This document shows, piece by piece, positions 7,448 to 16,971 of a DNA stretch of 31,111 nucleotides. The stretch's first letter is position 1. Each line of letters begins with the position of its first letter. Position numbers and translations under genes: made by a program. This DNA comes from Candidatus Zipacnadia bacterium (GTDB taxonomy: Bacteria; Armatimonadota; Zipacnadia; Zipacnadales; Zipacnadaceae): NCBI GenBank assembly GCA_029821515.1, contig JALGTD010000082.1, positions 1-31,111 on the forward strand, given 5' to 3'. The notes below the pieces were generated by a model. The model was not told where the DNA came from and did not search any database. It saw nothing but the letters and a program-made list of their open reading frames with translations.

Positions 7448-10261
7448 TCACTGGCAGTTTAGAACTTGCCGCAAGAATTGTCCAGTGTAAGAATCATCAC
7501 AGGCTGCCACTTGTTCGGGAGTGCCCACGGCCACGACCTCGCCGCCTTCCTCTCCGCCTTCGGGACCAAGATCAATTATGTAGTCGGCCGCCTTTATTAC
7601 GTCCAGGTTGTGCTCGATAACCACTACGGTATTGCCAGCCTCCGTCAAACTATGAAGCACTTCCAGCAGCTTCTCAATATCGGCGAAGTGCAGACCCGTA
7701 GTCGGCTCATCGAGCAGGTATATGGTATCACCACTGCTGACACGGCTTAGCTCGCGAGCCAGCTTTATGCGTTGGGCCTCGCCGCCGGAGAGTGTCGGGG
7801 CCGGCTGGCCCAGACAGATATAGTCCAACCCCACCTCACACAGTGTGCTCAGGATGCGCTTGATCTTGGGCACATTGCGAAAATGCTCTTGAGCCTCTGC
7901 GACCGTCATCTCCAATATATCGGCGATATTCTTACCCTTGTAGCGAATCTGGAGAGTTTCCCTATTGTAACGCGTGCCGCCGCAGACTTCACAAGGCACA
8001 TAAATATCCGGCAGTAAGTGCATCTCAATCCGGCGTGTGCCGTCGCCCGAGCAGGCCTCACAGCGCCCTCCGGCCACATTGAAACTAAACCGACTGGCCG
8101 AATATCCGCGCATACGCGCCGCCTGGGTCTGGGCAAAAAGCTCACGAATCGGTCCAAAGACACGCACGTAGGTAGCTGGGTTAGAGCGTGGTGTCCGCCC
8201 GATCGGACTCTGATCAATATTGATTACCTTCTCGAGCAGATCAACACCCTCTATGGCCTTATGGCGGCCCGGGGAACGCTTGGAACCCTGTAGCTTACGT
8301 GCCAGAATCGGATAAAGAGTATCGTTGATCAGGCTGCTCTTGCCCGAGCCTGAGACGCCGGTAATACAAATCAACAGGCCCAACGGAAGCTCCACGTCTA
8401 TCTTCTTCAGATTATGCTGAGATGCTCCCCGAATACATAGGCTGCGACCGTCAGGCTCGCGTCTATGCGCAGGCACAGGTACCTTGCGCTGGCCGGTAAG
8501 ATATTGTCCAGTGATTGAATCGTCATCAGCCTTCAGACTCGCAACCGTGCCGGCGTGGATGATGCTGCCCCCCTCTGCACCGGCGCCGGGGCCGAATTCT
8601 ACTACATAATCGGCGCTCTCAATTGTTTGGGGGTCATGTTCTACAACTATTACAGTATTGCCCAGATCGCGCAGTTCCCAAAGCACCTCAATCAGCCGTT
8701 TTTGGTCGCGGGGATGCAAGCCAATGCTGGGTTCGTCCAGGATATACATCACGCCGGATAGACCGCTACCTATCTGAGTCGCCAGCCGGATTCGCTCGGC
8801 CTCTCCTCCAGCCAGCGTGGGCGCGGAGCGGTCCAGGGTCAGATAGCCGACGCCGACCTGCTCCATAAAGTGCAAACGCGCAGTGATCTCTTTAACCAGC
8901 TCTTCAGCTATAACCTGCTTAGTGCCGGCAAACGAAAGCTGCTCGAAAAACTCAATTGCTTCCTCCACTGTAGAGGAAGTGATATCGAAGATTGTCTTGC
9001 CGCCGACGCGTACCGAGCGGGCCTCCGGACACAGACGACTACCGCCGCAGGCCGGGCACGGCCCCGGCACAAAGAACTGATCATAGAACGTTTCAGTCTG
9101 CTGGGAGGACTCGTCCCGCTGGCGCTCAGCCAGGGGCAGAATTCCTTCATACTCCTTGGTGTATTCGAACTCGCGACCAGATTTTGCGCGATATAGAAAG
9201 GTGATCTCCTCGCCGCCAGAGCCGCACAGAATTACTTCCCGGATTTCTTCGGGAAGTTCACGCCAGGGCGTAGCAAGGTTGAATCCGTAATGGTCAGCCA
9301 ATCCTTCAAACTTATGCCGAGTATGTCGGGTATTGACATCGCCGACAATTCGCAGCGCACCCTCAAGTATGGAGCGCTCGGGGGCGGCCACCAGCAGGTC
9401 AGGATCAATTTGGCTCACGGTACCTAATCCCTCGCACTCCGGACACATACCTGCCGGTGTGTTGAAAGAAAACAAGCTCGGGGTCAATTCGGGGTAGGTA
9501 ATCTTACAGTGCGGGCAGGCGAATCGTGTCGAGAAGAGCCGCTCTTCGTCGCCGTCCACGCAGGCAATCAGCGTCTGGCTGCCTTCTTGCAGAGCGGTTT
9601 CCACAGACTCAGCCAGGCGCGACTCGACACCAGGCTCGATCACCAACCGATCTACGACTGCCGCGATATCAGCCGCCTCATCTCGGGGCAGTTCCTCCGC
9701 AAGATCGTAGATCTGGCTGTTGACTCGCGCCCGGGCGTATCCGCTTTGCCGCAGGCGGCGCAAGGTCTGCTGGATGTTCTCAGTGTCATTGTTCTCTACC
9801 GGCGCCAGCACATGAACCAGCGTACCAGCGGGCAGCTTAAGCAACTCATCCACGATCTGCTGGCTGCTGGTTGCCGAAATGGGCTTGCCACACTGGTAGC
9901 AAAAGGGCTGCCCAATCTTGGCAAAAAGCACCCGCAGGTAGTCGTAAATATTAGTTATGGTACCTACCGTCGAACGGGGGCTGCGACCTCCGGACTTCTG
10001 GTCAATCGCAATGGCCGGGGAGAGACCCTCAATATGGTCAACATCGGGGCGGCCGGCATCCTGCAGCAGTCGTCGCATATTTACCGAGAGGGCTTCTATG
10101 TAGCGCCGACGGCCTTCGGCATATATTGTGTCAAGAGCCAACGAAGACTTACCCGAGCCGCTTACCCCACAGAAGACGATCAGCTTGTTGCGGGGCACGG
10201 CCAGATTGATATCTTTCAGATTATGTTCGCGGGCTCCATACACCCGGATTTCGTCTGACAT
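7448..10261 (-). CDS. uvrA: UvrABC excinuclease subunit A
   Basis: Damage-recognition ATPase of nucleotide excision repair; it loads UvrB on lesions. The 937 residues are the usual length. There are two ABC modules, with Walker A GVSGSGKS at 32-39 and 635-642. Signatures are LAGGEAERIRLA (about 483-494, where Ala replaces the common Ser) and LSGGEAQRIKLA near 830, each followed by LDEP. Zinc-type Cys pairs occur at 249-252 (CPHC) with 273-276 (CPEC), and around CEACSGDGTRR with CEVCGG. Start ATG 10261 has GGGGGAGG just upstream. It has its own promoter (10313-10342). I saw no LexA-type inverted repeat there. Confidence 0.98.
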   Translation of the reverse strand: MSDEIRVYGAREHNLKDINLAVPRNKLIVFCGVSGSGKSSLALDTIYAEGRRRYIEALSVNMRRLLQDAGRPDVDHIEGLSPAIAIDQKSGGRSPRSTVGTITNIYDYLRVLFAKIGQPFCYQCGKPISATSSQQIVDELLKLPAGTLVHVLAPVENNDTENIQQTLRRLRQSGYARARVNSQIYDLAEELPRDEAADIAAVVDRLVIEPGVESRLAESVETALQEGSQTLIACVDGDEERLFSTRFACPHCKITYPELTPSLFSFNTPAGMCPECEGLGTVSQIDPDLLVAAPERSILEGALRIVGDVNTRHTRHKFEGLADHYGFNLATPWRELPEEIREVILCGSGGEEITFLYRAKSGREFEYTKEYEGILPLAERQRDESSQQTETFYDQFFVPGPCPACGGSRLCPEARSVRVGGKTIFDITSSTVEEAIEFFEQLSFAGTKQVIAEELVKEITARLHFMEQVGVGYLTLDRSAPTLAGGEAERIRLATQIGSGLSGVMYILDEPSIGLHPRDQKRLIEVLWELRDLGNTVIVVEHDPQTIESADYVVEFGPGAGAEGGSIIHAGTVASLKADDDSITGQYLTGQRKVPVPAHRREPDGRSLCIRGASQHNLKKIDVELPLGLLICITGVSGSGKSSLINDTLYPILARKLQGSKRSPGRHKAIEGVDLLEKVINIDQSPIGRTPRSNPATYVRVFGPIRELFAQTQAARMRGYSASRFSFNVAGGRCEACSGDGTRRIEMHLLPDIYVPCEVCGGTRYNRETLQIRYKGKNIADILEMTVAEAQEHFRNVPKIKRILSTLCEVGLDYICLGQPAPTLSGGEAQRIKLARELSRVSSGDTIYLLDEPTTGLHFADIEKLLEVLHSLTEAGNTVVVIEHNLDVIKAADYIIDLGPEGGEEGGEVVAVGTPEQVAACDDSYTGQFLRQVLNCQ

Positions 10262-10312
10262 CCGCCTCCCCCTACATCCTCCGGTTGAGGACCACCAGCA
10301 GTATATCCGGGT

Positions 10313-10342
10313 AGTATACCACCGACTCTAGCTGCTGGTCAA
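10313..10342 (-). promoter_or_regulatory. Sigma-70 promoter of uvrA
   Basis: Minus-strand TTGACC (10337-10342), an 18-base spacer, then TATACT (10313-10318), about 50 bases before the uvrA start. A short inverted repeat (GGTA/TACC) spans the -10 box and could be an operator, but this is weak. Confidence 0.8.
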
Positions 10343-10449
10343 CGCTAATAGGGGAATCCTCCACGTGCGGCAGGAGCCGCTGGCTGTTCACAGGCGGACT
10401 AATAGTCCAAGTTGGCAGAGCAACTAGCAGTGGTGACCGGGCAGGCGTC

Positions 10450-11484
10450 TTACTCAGCGGGCACAATCCGCACCTGTGCCCGCCGGCCCTGCAAATCAAA
10501 GCGCAGCCGGCCGGAATGATCTGCCTGCAGAATCTGACGCCAGGTCGCTTGAAACTCGTAATCAATTACGACCTGGTGATGAGAAAGAGGGGCGACCGGA
10601 TAGACGCCTGTTTCTACTGTTATACGCACCGGCGTGCTGGCGCCGTAGCTCAGTTGCCATCCCGTACTCCGACTGCCGCGCAGTTCAGCGCCCACTCCGG
10701 CAATCTCCAGTTCCACCAGGTCAGACTGATACTTGAGCAACACCGCCGAAGCCTCGTCGTAGTGGGGATTGATTATGATGGGACGGGCTACGGTAGAAGT
10801 CAGGTGCAGAGGCGGGACAGGCACTGTCACTATTACCCGCCCGCTACGTCGACCTGACGGCAAACGCTCATAAGCAGAAAACCGGCAGAAACCACCAGCG
10901 TAGAGGTGGTCATCTGCTTGAATGGCGCTGAACTCAACCCGGGTAGTGTAGCGGCCTGTATTCAGCAGATAACAGGAGTCACCACTTCCGCAAATCTCTA
11001 CATTGCCAACAAATAGTTCCGGCTGATGAAGCTCGTAGGCCGCCCGCCTGGCCCACAGGTCGTGGTGGAACGCTCCAAAGACGGGGTCGGTGGGTATCCA
11101 GTTAGCCCACAGGCGCGTTGTGGCGAACAGAGCCACCCCCAGCCCGTATTCGTTCAGCACAATTCCAGAATACATGTAACCGCTGCCCTCAGCGGGCAGG
11201 CGACGTCCCACCGCCCAGGGAACAGCATCGGGGGCAAGTGTGACGTAAGCTACCGGCCCACCAAAAGTGTAAGACCGGCGCTGAGCGGGAGTACCCTGTT
11301 TCAGATGCTCAGCGAGCCGGAAGCTACCCTGGCTTTGCAGAGGAGGTGGCAGCGAGGGAAAGTGCTCTGACCTAATGCCAAATGAGAAGTCTCCTATTTC
11401 TTCTTGCAGCAGCGGCATTTGTTCAATCCCGAACAGAAGCTGCAACTGGCCGGGCAAGCGCTGCCAGGAGCCGCTCTGACGCAA
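10450..11484 (-). pseudogene. C-terminal part of the broken GH-like secreted protein
   Basis: 344 codons open from a TTG at 11484, with no ribosome-binding site and an in-frame stop (TGA) three codons upstream. The reading overlaps the last 91 bases of the preceding frame. It begins RQSGSWQRLPGQL and continues as a soluble, beta-rich protein ending in VRIVPAE. The upstream frame loses sensible sequence exactly where this one begins, so the two most likely form one protein of about 830 residues cut by a frameshifting deletion near 11475-11490. The segment resembles the C-terminal beta domains that follow the Rossmann-like middle domain in GH42-like enzymes, but I cannot name its fold with certainty. 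A separate gene with a TTG start is the alternative and seems less likely. Confidence 0.65.
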
Positions 11485-12824
11485 TCGTATTCACAGAGCC
11501 TGCTGACAGCCTGCAGGGGCAGATCAAGCGCCAGTGGGGCAGCGATGAAGCTGTACTGCTGCAGATCCACCTCGGGATCTTCCAGCGCTGCAACAGTTAA
11601 ATAATCAACCAGTCCAAAGCGGCTGCCGCACCGAAAAACGTTGAACAGACCGTTAGGTTCACCCTCAGAGAAATCAGCAATGTAGCCGTAGACTGATAAA
11701 TCGCCGACTCGATACCCCTCAGCATACGGCTCATACAGGAAAGCTGCCACTGGCTTCGGTGTCACCGTAAAAATATGGCGGTTCAGAGCGGGGTGAATTA
11801 TTTGAGCCAGTTTACTGTCAGCCAACGCTGCGGGGCCCTCTTCATCATCTGGCCCTGGCAGCAAGCCGCTGGCGACCAGTCTACCATAGTTGTCCAGCCC
11901 GATACCCACCGCTCCGTGCAGAGCTGCCTGGTTGATCCAGCGCTGGAGCGCATCTTTGCTGTAGATTGGCTCGCCCGGCACCGGCACCCACAGCGCCCGC
12001 ACCACCTGGAAGCGCCCAGCCTGGCGTGCAATGTCTATGGCGTGGACGTTGTGGGCAAGCTTGTCAGGCTCCAGCACATCCGGCGCCATCGCCGGCATCA
12101 CGAAATCATAGCTATCAGGCACTGCGCTAAGCGAATAGTACAGACCAATGCGCCCGGCAAATAGCGGCGTGTCCGGATCCACGCTGCGCACTTGCTGCGC
12201 CCACAAAGATAGCACACCGGCAAGAGCCTGGTGCCGGTAGTCAGCCAGATCAATAGAGGGCCGCCCCACACCGAAAGGCTGCTCGTCATCCAGCGTGGTT
12301 GCCTCCTGGGTGGTGATCTGTGTCCAGTCGCCGAAGTTGCCACCCCATGCGGCATTCAACGCCTCCAGCAAGCCGTACTGCCGCTGAAGATATTGGCGGA
12401 AGCCCCGGTCAGTCTCCTGCAGCCGGGAGTCGAGGTAGTCACCAATGGCCCATCCGCCCACCGCTGGCTCATTTTTCAAGACTGATACTACCTGTTGGGC
12501 GGTCTTCCAGGCATACGCTGCCAAATCTGGATCGTCAGCAGCTATGGCTACCGGCCCTGGGGGAATGGTGGGAAGGGCCACAATCACCTTGAGGCCAGTC
12601 CGCTCGGCTGCAGCGATCTGACTGCGGATATCAGGTAGCCCGGAATCGTAGCGTGGGGGCACTTCCAGGTAGAGGGTATTTAGCCCAACGGCGCTGGCTA
12701 CTTGTGCAGCACCGTCGCCTTGCAGACCATAAACAAAAACAAAAGGGCCAGACTGCGCCCAGCTAAGCGCGCAACTGGCCAATATTGCTACCGTTGCCGC
12801 GATCAGTGTTGCTAATCTATTCAT
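11394..12824 (-). pseudogene. Secreted GH42-like (GH-A superfamily) protein, frame broken near its end
   Basis: Starts at ATG 12824 with a signal peptide (MNRLATLIAATVAILASC, then cleavage near SWAQ). Residues about 25-330 look like a GH-A TIM barrel. FRQYLQRQYGLLEALNAAWG is typical of GH42 beta-galactosidases and relatives. Where GH42 has the acid/base Asn-Glu, this protein has GDYLDS, and the nucleophile region reads WVPVPGEP, so activity is uncertain. A Rossmann-like domain follows (about 350-460). The last 30 residues, rich in Cys, Ala and Lys, are out of character and come from a wrong frame; the true continuation is the frame ending at 10450. It lies 40 bases after rnc. The export signal suggests polysaccharide turnover outside the cytoplasm. 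Confidence 0.7.
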
Positions 12825-12864
12825 TGCACGGTACGCCGGACCGTCTGCTTGAGAAGGCTGGACG

Positions 12865-13599
12865 CTATTCCGATCCGTTGGCCGCTGCTGGCAGCTCATC
12901 AGTCCACTCATCCTGAAACGCCAGAGCATCATGGGCGGCTGCCTGCTCAGCCTTCTGTTTGCTGCCACCGTGGCCTATGCCCAATACCCGGCCAGCCAAG
13001 CGCACCTCCACATCAAAAACCGGGTCGTGGTCAGGGCCAGCCCGCCCCGTAGTCACGTACTCAGGTACCAGTTGAGTCAACGACTGGCACAGCTCCTGGA
13101 GAGTGGTCTTGGCATCCCGGAAGCTCTCGTCCTCAACTCCATCAATGATATCAAGGAAATGAGCGACCACGAACTGGTGGGTCTGCTGGTAACCGCCGGA
13201 CAGATAGACAGCGCCCAGCAGTGCTTCCAGTGAATCAGCCAATACTGAGGTCTTGCGTCGCCCTCCGGTATTTTCCTCGCTCTGCCCCAGTTGCAGATAC
13301 GAGCCCAGCTTCAGTGACCGTGCCACATTGGCCAAATTAGCCGTCTGTACTACTGCTGATTTTGCTCGAGTTAGCCACCCTTCATCAGCTTGAGGAAACC
13401 GCTGATATAACTCCCCGGCAACTATAGCGTCCAGCACGGCATCGCCCAGGAATTCCAGGCGCTCATTTGACTCATAAGCGGCGCCGCCTCCCTCCCGGAC
13501 ATACGAAGCATGGGACAGTGCCTGTTTGAGTAGGTCAATATCCAGGTCAGTGATTTCCAGCTCATCAGCTAACTGCTGCCATCCGTCGTCACTGCACAT
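12865..13599 (-). CDS. rnc: Ribonuclease III
   Basis: Cleaves double-stranded RNA in rRNA processing and mRNA turnover; cytoplasmic. The 244 residues include the signature NERLEFLGDAVLD (45-57) with its metal-binding Glu and Asp. The second acidic motif DSLEALLGAVY lies near 120-130. A C-terminal dsRNA-binding domain (about 160-233) contains GHGGSKQKAEQAAAHDAL. I place the start at ATG 13599, which gives the normal family N-terminus; the open frame extends upstream into fabF without homology. It follows fabF by 31 bases in the lipid-synthesis operon, the usual position for rnc in many Gram-positive-type genomes. Confidence 0.97.
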   Translation of the reverse strand: MCSDDGWQQLADELEITDLDIDLLKQALSHASYVREGGGAAYESNERLEFLGDAVLDAIVAGELYQRFPQADEGWLTRAKSAVVQTANLANVARSLKLGSYLQLGQSEENTGGRRKTSVLADSLEALLGAVYLSGGYQQTHQFVVAHFLDIIDGVEDESFRDAKTTLQELCQSLTQLVPEYVTTGRAGPDHDPVFDVEVRLAGRVLGIGHGGSKQKAEQAAAHDALAFQDEWTDELPAAANGSE

Positions 13600-13630
13600 A
13601 ATACTAATCGTTTCGCCTGCCTCGGAAGGA

Positions 13631-14869
13631 CTAGCCAAATCGGGAAACAATGAGAACCGCGTTGTGGCCGCCGAAGCCGAAGGAATTAGACATCGCCACG
13701 TCAACATTGGCTGTACGAGGCTCCCCCTGGACAATATCCAGATCCCGTGGGAGAGACCCATCCAGGTTATCACAGTTTAAGGTATGGGGAATCAGGCTAT
13801 CGCGCATCGCCAACATACAGGCTACCAATTCGGTAGCACTGGTCGCCCCCAGTTGGTGGGCGTGGATTGGTTTGGTGGACGATATAGGAACACTGTCTGC
13901 AAAAGTCGCCGCCAACGCATTAGCTTCCATAGCGTCGCCGTTGGGAGTGCCTGGGGCATGGGCGTTGACGTAATCAATGTCCGCCGGCTGCAGGCCAGCA
14001 TCGTCCAGAGCCGCCTCCATGGCCAGACAAGCACCAATGCCCTCCGGGTCGGGCGCTGTGATATGCCAGGCATCGGCACTGGCGCCATAACCCATCACCT
14101 CGCCCCAAATCGACGCGCCCCGGGCCTGAGCATGCTCCAGCTCCTCAAGTATGAGAATCGTGCTGCCCTCCCCAACCACAAAGCCATCCCGATCTCGGTC
14201 GAAGGGGCGACAGGACCGTTGCGGATCGTCATTGCGCGTGGACACGGCCTTAGCCGCAGCAAAGCCGGCCATAGCCGTAGGCGAGATGGTTGCCTCAGCG
14301 CCTCCCGTTATCATTATTTCTGCCGCGCCCCGCCTAATAGTGACAGTTGCCTCGCCAATGGCATGCCCAGCACTGGCGCAGGCGGTGGCGATGGCAGTAT
14401 TGGGGCCACGGGCGCCGGTCTGTATCGAAACCATACCCGCAGCCATGTCAATGATCATCTTGGGCACCAGGAACGGCGAGACACGGGAAGGGCCGCGGCT
14501 CAGCAGAATCTCATACTGCTCCTCCCAGGCACGCATCCCACCTATGCCCGACCCGATCAGCACGCCCACCCGATCGCGATTCTTCTCGGTTATCTCGAGC
14601 TGGGCGTCGGTCAGAGCCATATTAGTGGCCGCCAGCGCAAACTGCACGAAGCGATCACAGCGCTTAAGCAGCTTGCGATCAATCCAGTCGGTGGGGTCGA
14701 AGTCATTGACCTCACCAGCGATACGCACATCATACTGGCTTACATCAAACTGCGTGATCGGCCCGATACCCGATCGGCCCTCGCATACAGCCTGCCAGAA
14801 CTCGTCGGGCGAATTACCGACGGGCGTGATCATCCCTACACCAGTTATGACTACGCGTCTGTCACTCAT
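13631..14869 (-). CDS. fabF: Beta-ketoacyl-ACP synthase II (KAS II)
   Basis: Condenses malonyl-ACP with acyl-ACP in fatty-acid elongation. The 412 residues are full length. The thiolase-fold triad is present: Cys164 in TACASAG, His304 in NAHAPGT and His338 in KPIHAHQLG, with Lys333. The C-terminal NSFGFGGHNA is canonical. Two active-site loops deviate: NAHAPGTPNGD replaces the usual NAHGTSTPLND, and KPIHAHQLGA replaces KSMTGHLLGA. The catalytic residues are kept, so this is probably an active synthase with altered chain-length gating. ATG 14869 lacks a clear ribosome-binding site. It lies 97 bases after acpP and just before rnc. Confidence 0.95.
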   Translation of the reverse strand: MSDRRVVITGVGMITPVGNSPDEFWQAVCEGRSGIGPITQFDVSQYDVRIAGEVNDFDPTDWIDRKLLKRCDRFVQFALAATNMALTDAQLEITEKNRDRVGVLIGSGIGGMRAWEEQYEILLSRGPSRVSPFLVPKMIIDMAAGMVSIQTGARGPNTAIATACASAGHAIGEATVTIRRGAAEIMITGGAEATISPTAMAGFAAAKAVSTRNDDPQRSCRPFDRDRDGFVVGEGSTILILEELEHAQARGASIWGEVMGYGASADAWHITAPDPEGIGACLAMEAALDDAGLQPADIDYVNAHAPGTPNGDAMEANALAATFADSVPISSTKPIHAHQLGATSATELVACMLAMRDSLIPHTLNCDNLDGSLPRDLDIVQGEPRTANVDVAMSNSFGFGGHNAVLIVSRFG

Positions 14870-14966
14870 AATGAGCAGCTACGGGACTGGCAACTGTGAC
14901 TCCCGGCAGCCACTGACCTCCACATAAGTGCGGACCCCTGCCGGAACAGTTGTGCACCAGCCTGAG

Positions 14967-15206
14967 CTATCCATTCACACCTTGTTCTTCAAGATAGCGC
15001 ACCGCGGCGCCGACCGTCGTGATCCGCTCCGCGTCTTCTTCGGGAATCTCCAGATCAAACTCGTCCTCCAGAGCCATAACCAACTCTACCACGTCCAACG
15101 AATCCGCCTTCAGATCGCCATCAAAGGTAGCATTCTCGGTCACTTGACTCTCCGGGACCGCCAGCTCGCGTACTATTACTTCCCTGACTTGCTCAAACAA
15201 TGCCAC
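14967..15206 (-). CDS. acpP: Acyl carrier protein
   Basis: 79-residue acidic carrier of growing fatty acyl chains. Ser36 in the DSLD motif is the 4'-phosphopantetheine site. The helices and the acidic EIPEEDAERI segment are typical. The start is GTG 15206, with AGGTG seven bases upstream. It stands between fabG and fabF and has a possible extra promoter of its own (15246-15254), as is common for this highly expressed protein. Confidence 0.98.
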   Translation of the reverse strand: MALFEQVREVIVRELAVPESQVTENATFDGDLKADSLDVVELVMALEDEFDLEIPEEDAERITTVGAAVRYLEEQGVNG

Positions 15207-15245
15207 TCAAGTTCACCTACCTATCGTAGTTTGTGTGCTGCCAGA

Positions 15246-15254
15246 ATTATATCA
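15246..15254 (-). promoter_or_regulatory. Extended -10 promoter candidate for acpP
   Basis: Minus strand TGATATAAT: a perfect TATAAT (15246-15251) preceded by the extended -10 TGn. No good -35 box is visible. It lies 40 bases before the acpP start, in the fabG-acpP gap. Confidence 0.6.
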
Positions 15255-15271
15255 GATTCTGCCCTAATCTT

Positions 15272-16012
15272 CTACATCACCATTCCGCCGTCAACGATAA
15301 GAACCTGCCCGGTAATGTAAGCCGCTTCGGGCCCCGCCAGAAAAACCACCGCAGCAGCGACATCCTCGGGCTGACCCGGGCGGCCCAGCGGTACCCGCCC
15401 CAGCATCTGTTCGCGGGCTTCATCGGAAAGCTGGGCAGTCATCTCAGTCTCAATGAAGCCGGGCGCTACTGCATTGCAGGTAATCCCGCGGCTGCCCAGC
15501 TCCTGAGCAGTGCTTTTGGTCAAAGCAATCAACCCGCCCTTGGACGAGGAATAGTTAGCCTGGCCGACATTTCCAGTCAGTCCCACTACCGAGGCGATAT
15601 TGATAATGCGCCCACGACGTGCCTTAACCATAGGACGGGCTACCGCCTTCGTGCACAGAAATGCTCCCTTGAGATTGACCGCCAGTACCGTATCCCACTG
15701 CTCTCCGGACATACGCATCAGCAGATTATCCTGGGTAATCCCAGCGTTGTTCACCAGAATATCGATCTGGCCAAATCTGTCCATAGCCGCCGTGACCATC
15801 GCCTTGACTTCGTCCTCAGAAGTGATATCAGCCACCACTGGCATAGCCACCCTCCCCATTTCCTCTATCTGGGCCGCGACTTGCCCGGTACTTTCCTCCA
15901 CCACATCATTAACCACCACATCAGCACCGTGCTCGGCCAGAGCCAGGGCAATCGCCCGCCCAATGCCCCGTCCACAACCCGTTACTAAGACCACTTGATC
16001 TTCCAGGTGCAA
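15272..16012 (-). CDS. fabG: 3-oxoacyl-ACP reductase
   Basis: NADPH-dependent reduction of beta-ketoacyl-ACP, the first reduction of each elongation cycle. A short-chain dehydrogenase of 246 residues with the cofactor motif TGCGRGIG, NNAG, catalytic Ser141, Tyr154 and Lys158 (SSSK), and the PG motif VAPGFIETEM. I chose TTG 16012 because AAGGAG lies eight bases upstream; GTG 16021 overlaps that ribosome-binding site. It starts 17 bases after the fabD stop. Confidence 0.97.
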   Translation of the reverse strand: MHLEDQVVLVTGCGRGIGRAIALALAEHGADVVVNDVVEESTGQVAAQIEEMGRVAMPVVADITSEDEVKAMVTAAMDRFGQIDILVNNAGITQDNLLMRMSGEQWDTVLAVNLKGAFLCTKAVARPMVKARRGRIINIASVVGLTGNVGQANYSSSKGGLIALTKSTAQELGSRGITCNAVAPGFIETEMTAQLSDEAREQMLGRVPLGRPGQPEDVAAAVVFLAGPEAAYITGQVLIVDGGMVM

Positions 16013-16028
16013 TCGGCTCACTCCTTCG

Positions 16029-16955
16029 CTACGCTAACTTTGCCACCACTTCTTCAATGGCCTTCCCATCAGACGTGTCCATAGCCCCGACGGTATCGTC
16101 AATCTTGTCCAGCATCCTGGTCAGCACCCGCTTGGGACCGACTTCCACAAAAACCTCGACGCCCATCTCAATCATCCTGCGGACAGATTCCTCCCAGTGT
16201 ATGCTGTGGTTGATCTGCCGTGCCAATGCCCGCACAATTCCTGATGCATCACTGCGAGCGGTCGCATCCACATTAGAGACAATTGGCACGCGGGCATCAC
16301 TGATACCGGCTTGATGCAGATACTCACCGAATCGCTGCGCAGTACCGGTCATTAGCGGCGAATGAAACGCTCCACTGACCTTGAGCAATATACTGCCTTT
16401 TGCTCCCCGCTGCTTGGCAAGCTCACAAGCCTGCTGTACCGCCGATACTGCCCCGGAAACAACCACCTGGCCAGGACAGTTGTAATTAGCGACCACCAGC
16501 ACCTGGCCGCTGCCCGCCTCCTCTACTACCGCCTCAACCTTCTTCTTCTCCAGGCCAATTATAGCAGCCATCGTTCCGCCGACTCGCTGCCCGTCTTCCG
16601 CCATCAACTCTCCGCGATGTCGCACCAACCGCAAAGCATTTTCAAAGTCCAGCGCACCTGCGGCCACCAGTGCCGAGTATTCGCCCAAACTGTGGCCAGC
16701 TACCACGTCAGGCTGCAAGCCCTTCGCCTTGAGCACCCGCAGCACCGCTACACTGTGCGTAAGCAGGGCTGGCTGGGCCGCCTCAGTGGCCGTCAGCTCT
16801 TCTGCTGGCCCTTCCCTCATCAGCCGGGATAGCTCGATACCCAGCACTGCATCCGCCTGCTCAATTACCATCGCAGCGGCCGCATACTGCTCAGCCACAT
16901 CAGCTCCCATACCGACATATTGCGAACCCTGTCCTGGAAAGATAAAGGCAATCAT
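16029..16955 (-). CDS. fabD: Malonyl-CoA:ACP transacylase
   Basis: Transfers malonate from CoA to ACP for chain extension. 308 residues, normal length: N-terminal FPGQGSQYVGMG, nucleophile Ser89 in GHSLGEYSALVAAG, Arg of the malonate site in VRHRGELM, and catalytic His in SGAFHSPLM near 198. It is intact and follows the broken etfA by 16 bases. ATG 16955 has only a weak ribosome-binding site, so translation may normally depend on etfA. Confidence 0.97.
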   Translation of the reverse strand: MIAFIFPGQGSQYVGMGADVAEQYAAAAMVIEQADAVLGIELSRLMREGPAEELTATEAAQPALLTHSVAVLRVLKAKGLQPDVVAGHSLGEYSALVAAGALDFENALRLVRHRGELMAEDGQRVGGTMAAIIGLEKKKVEAVVEEAGSGQVLVVANYNCPGQVVVSGAVSAVQQACELAKQRGAKGSILLKVSGAFHSPLMTGTAQRFGEYLHQAGISDARVPIVSNVDATARSDASGIVRALARQINHSIHWEESVRRMIEMGVEVFVEVGPKRVLTRMLDKIDDTVGAMDTSDGKAIEEVVAKLA

Positions 16956-16971
16956 AATTGCAGGCGCTCGC

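Noticed and set aside
9509..10258. 249-codon plus-strand frame opposite uvrA
   Set aside because: Antisense to the UvrA N-terminal ABC domain; no homology-like pattern.
10363..10385. Terminator after the GH-like gene
   Set aside because: A five-base GCGGC/GCCGC stem exists but no U tract follows on the minus strand.
10262..10449. LexA/SOS box upstream of uvrA
   Set aside because: No GAAC-N4-GTTC or CTG-N10-CAG repeat at a sensible place; only the sigma-70 promoter is supported.
11475..11490. Programmed -1 frameshift in the GH-like gene
   Set aside because: No slippery heptamer or following stem was seen, and conserved residues appear missing, which frameshifting would not cause.
13784..14899. 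371-codon plus-strand open frame opposite fabF
   Set aside because: It lies wholly antisense to a clearly conserved fabF, has no ribosome-binding site and no recognisable protein features.
14870..14966. Promoter or operator in the acpP-fabF gap
   Set aside because: No -10/-35 pair or convincing inverted repeat was found.
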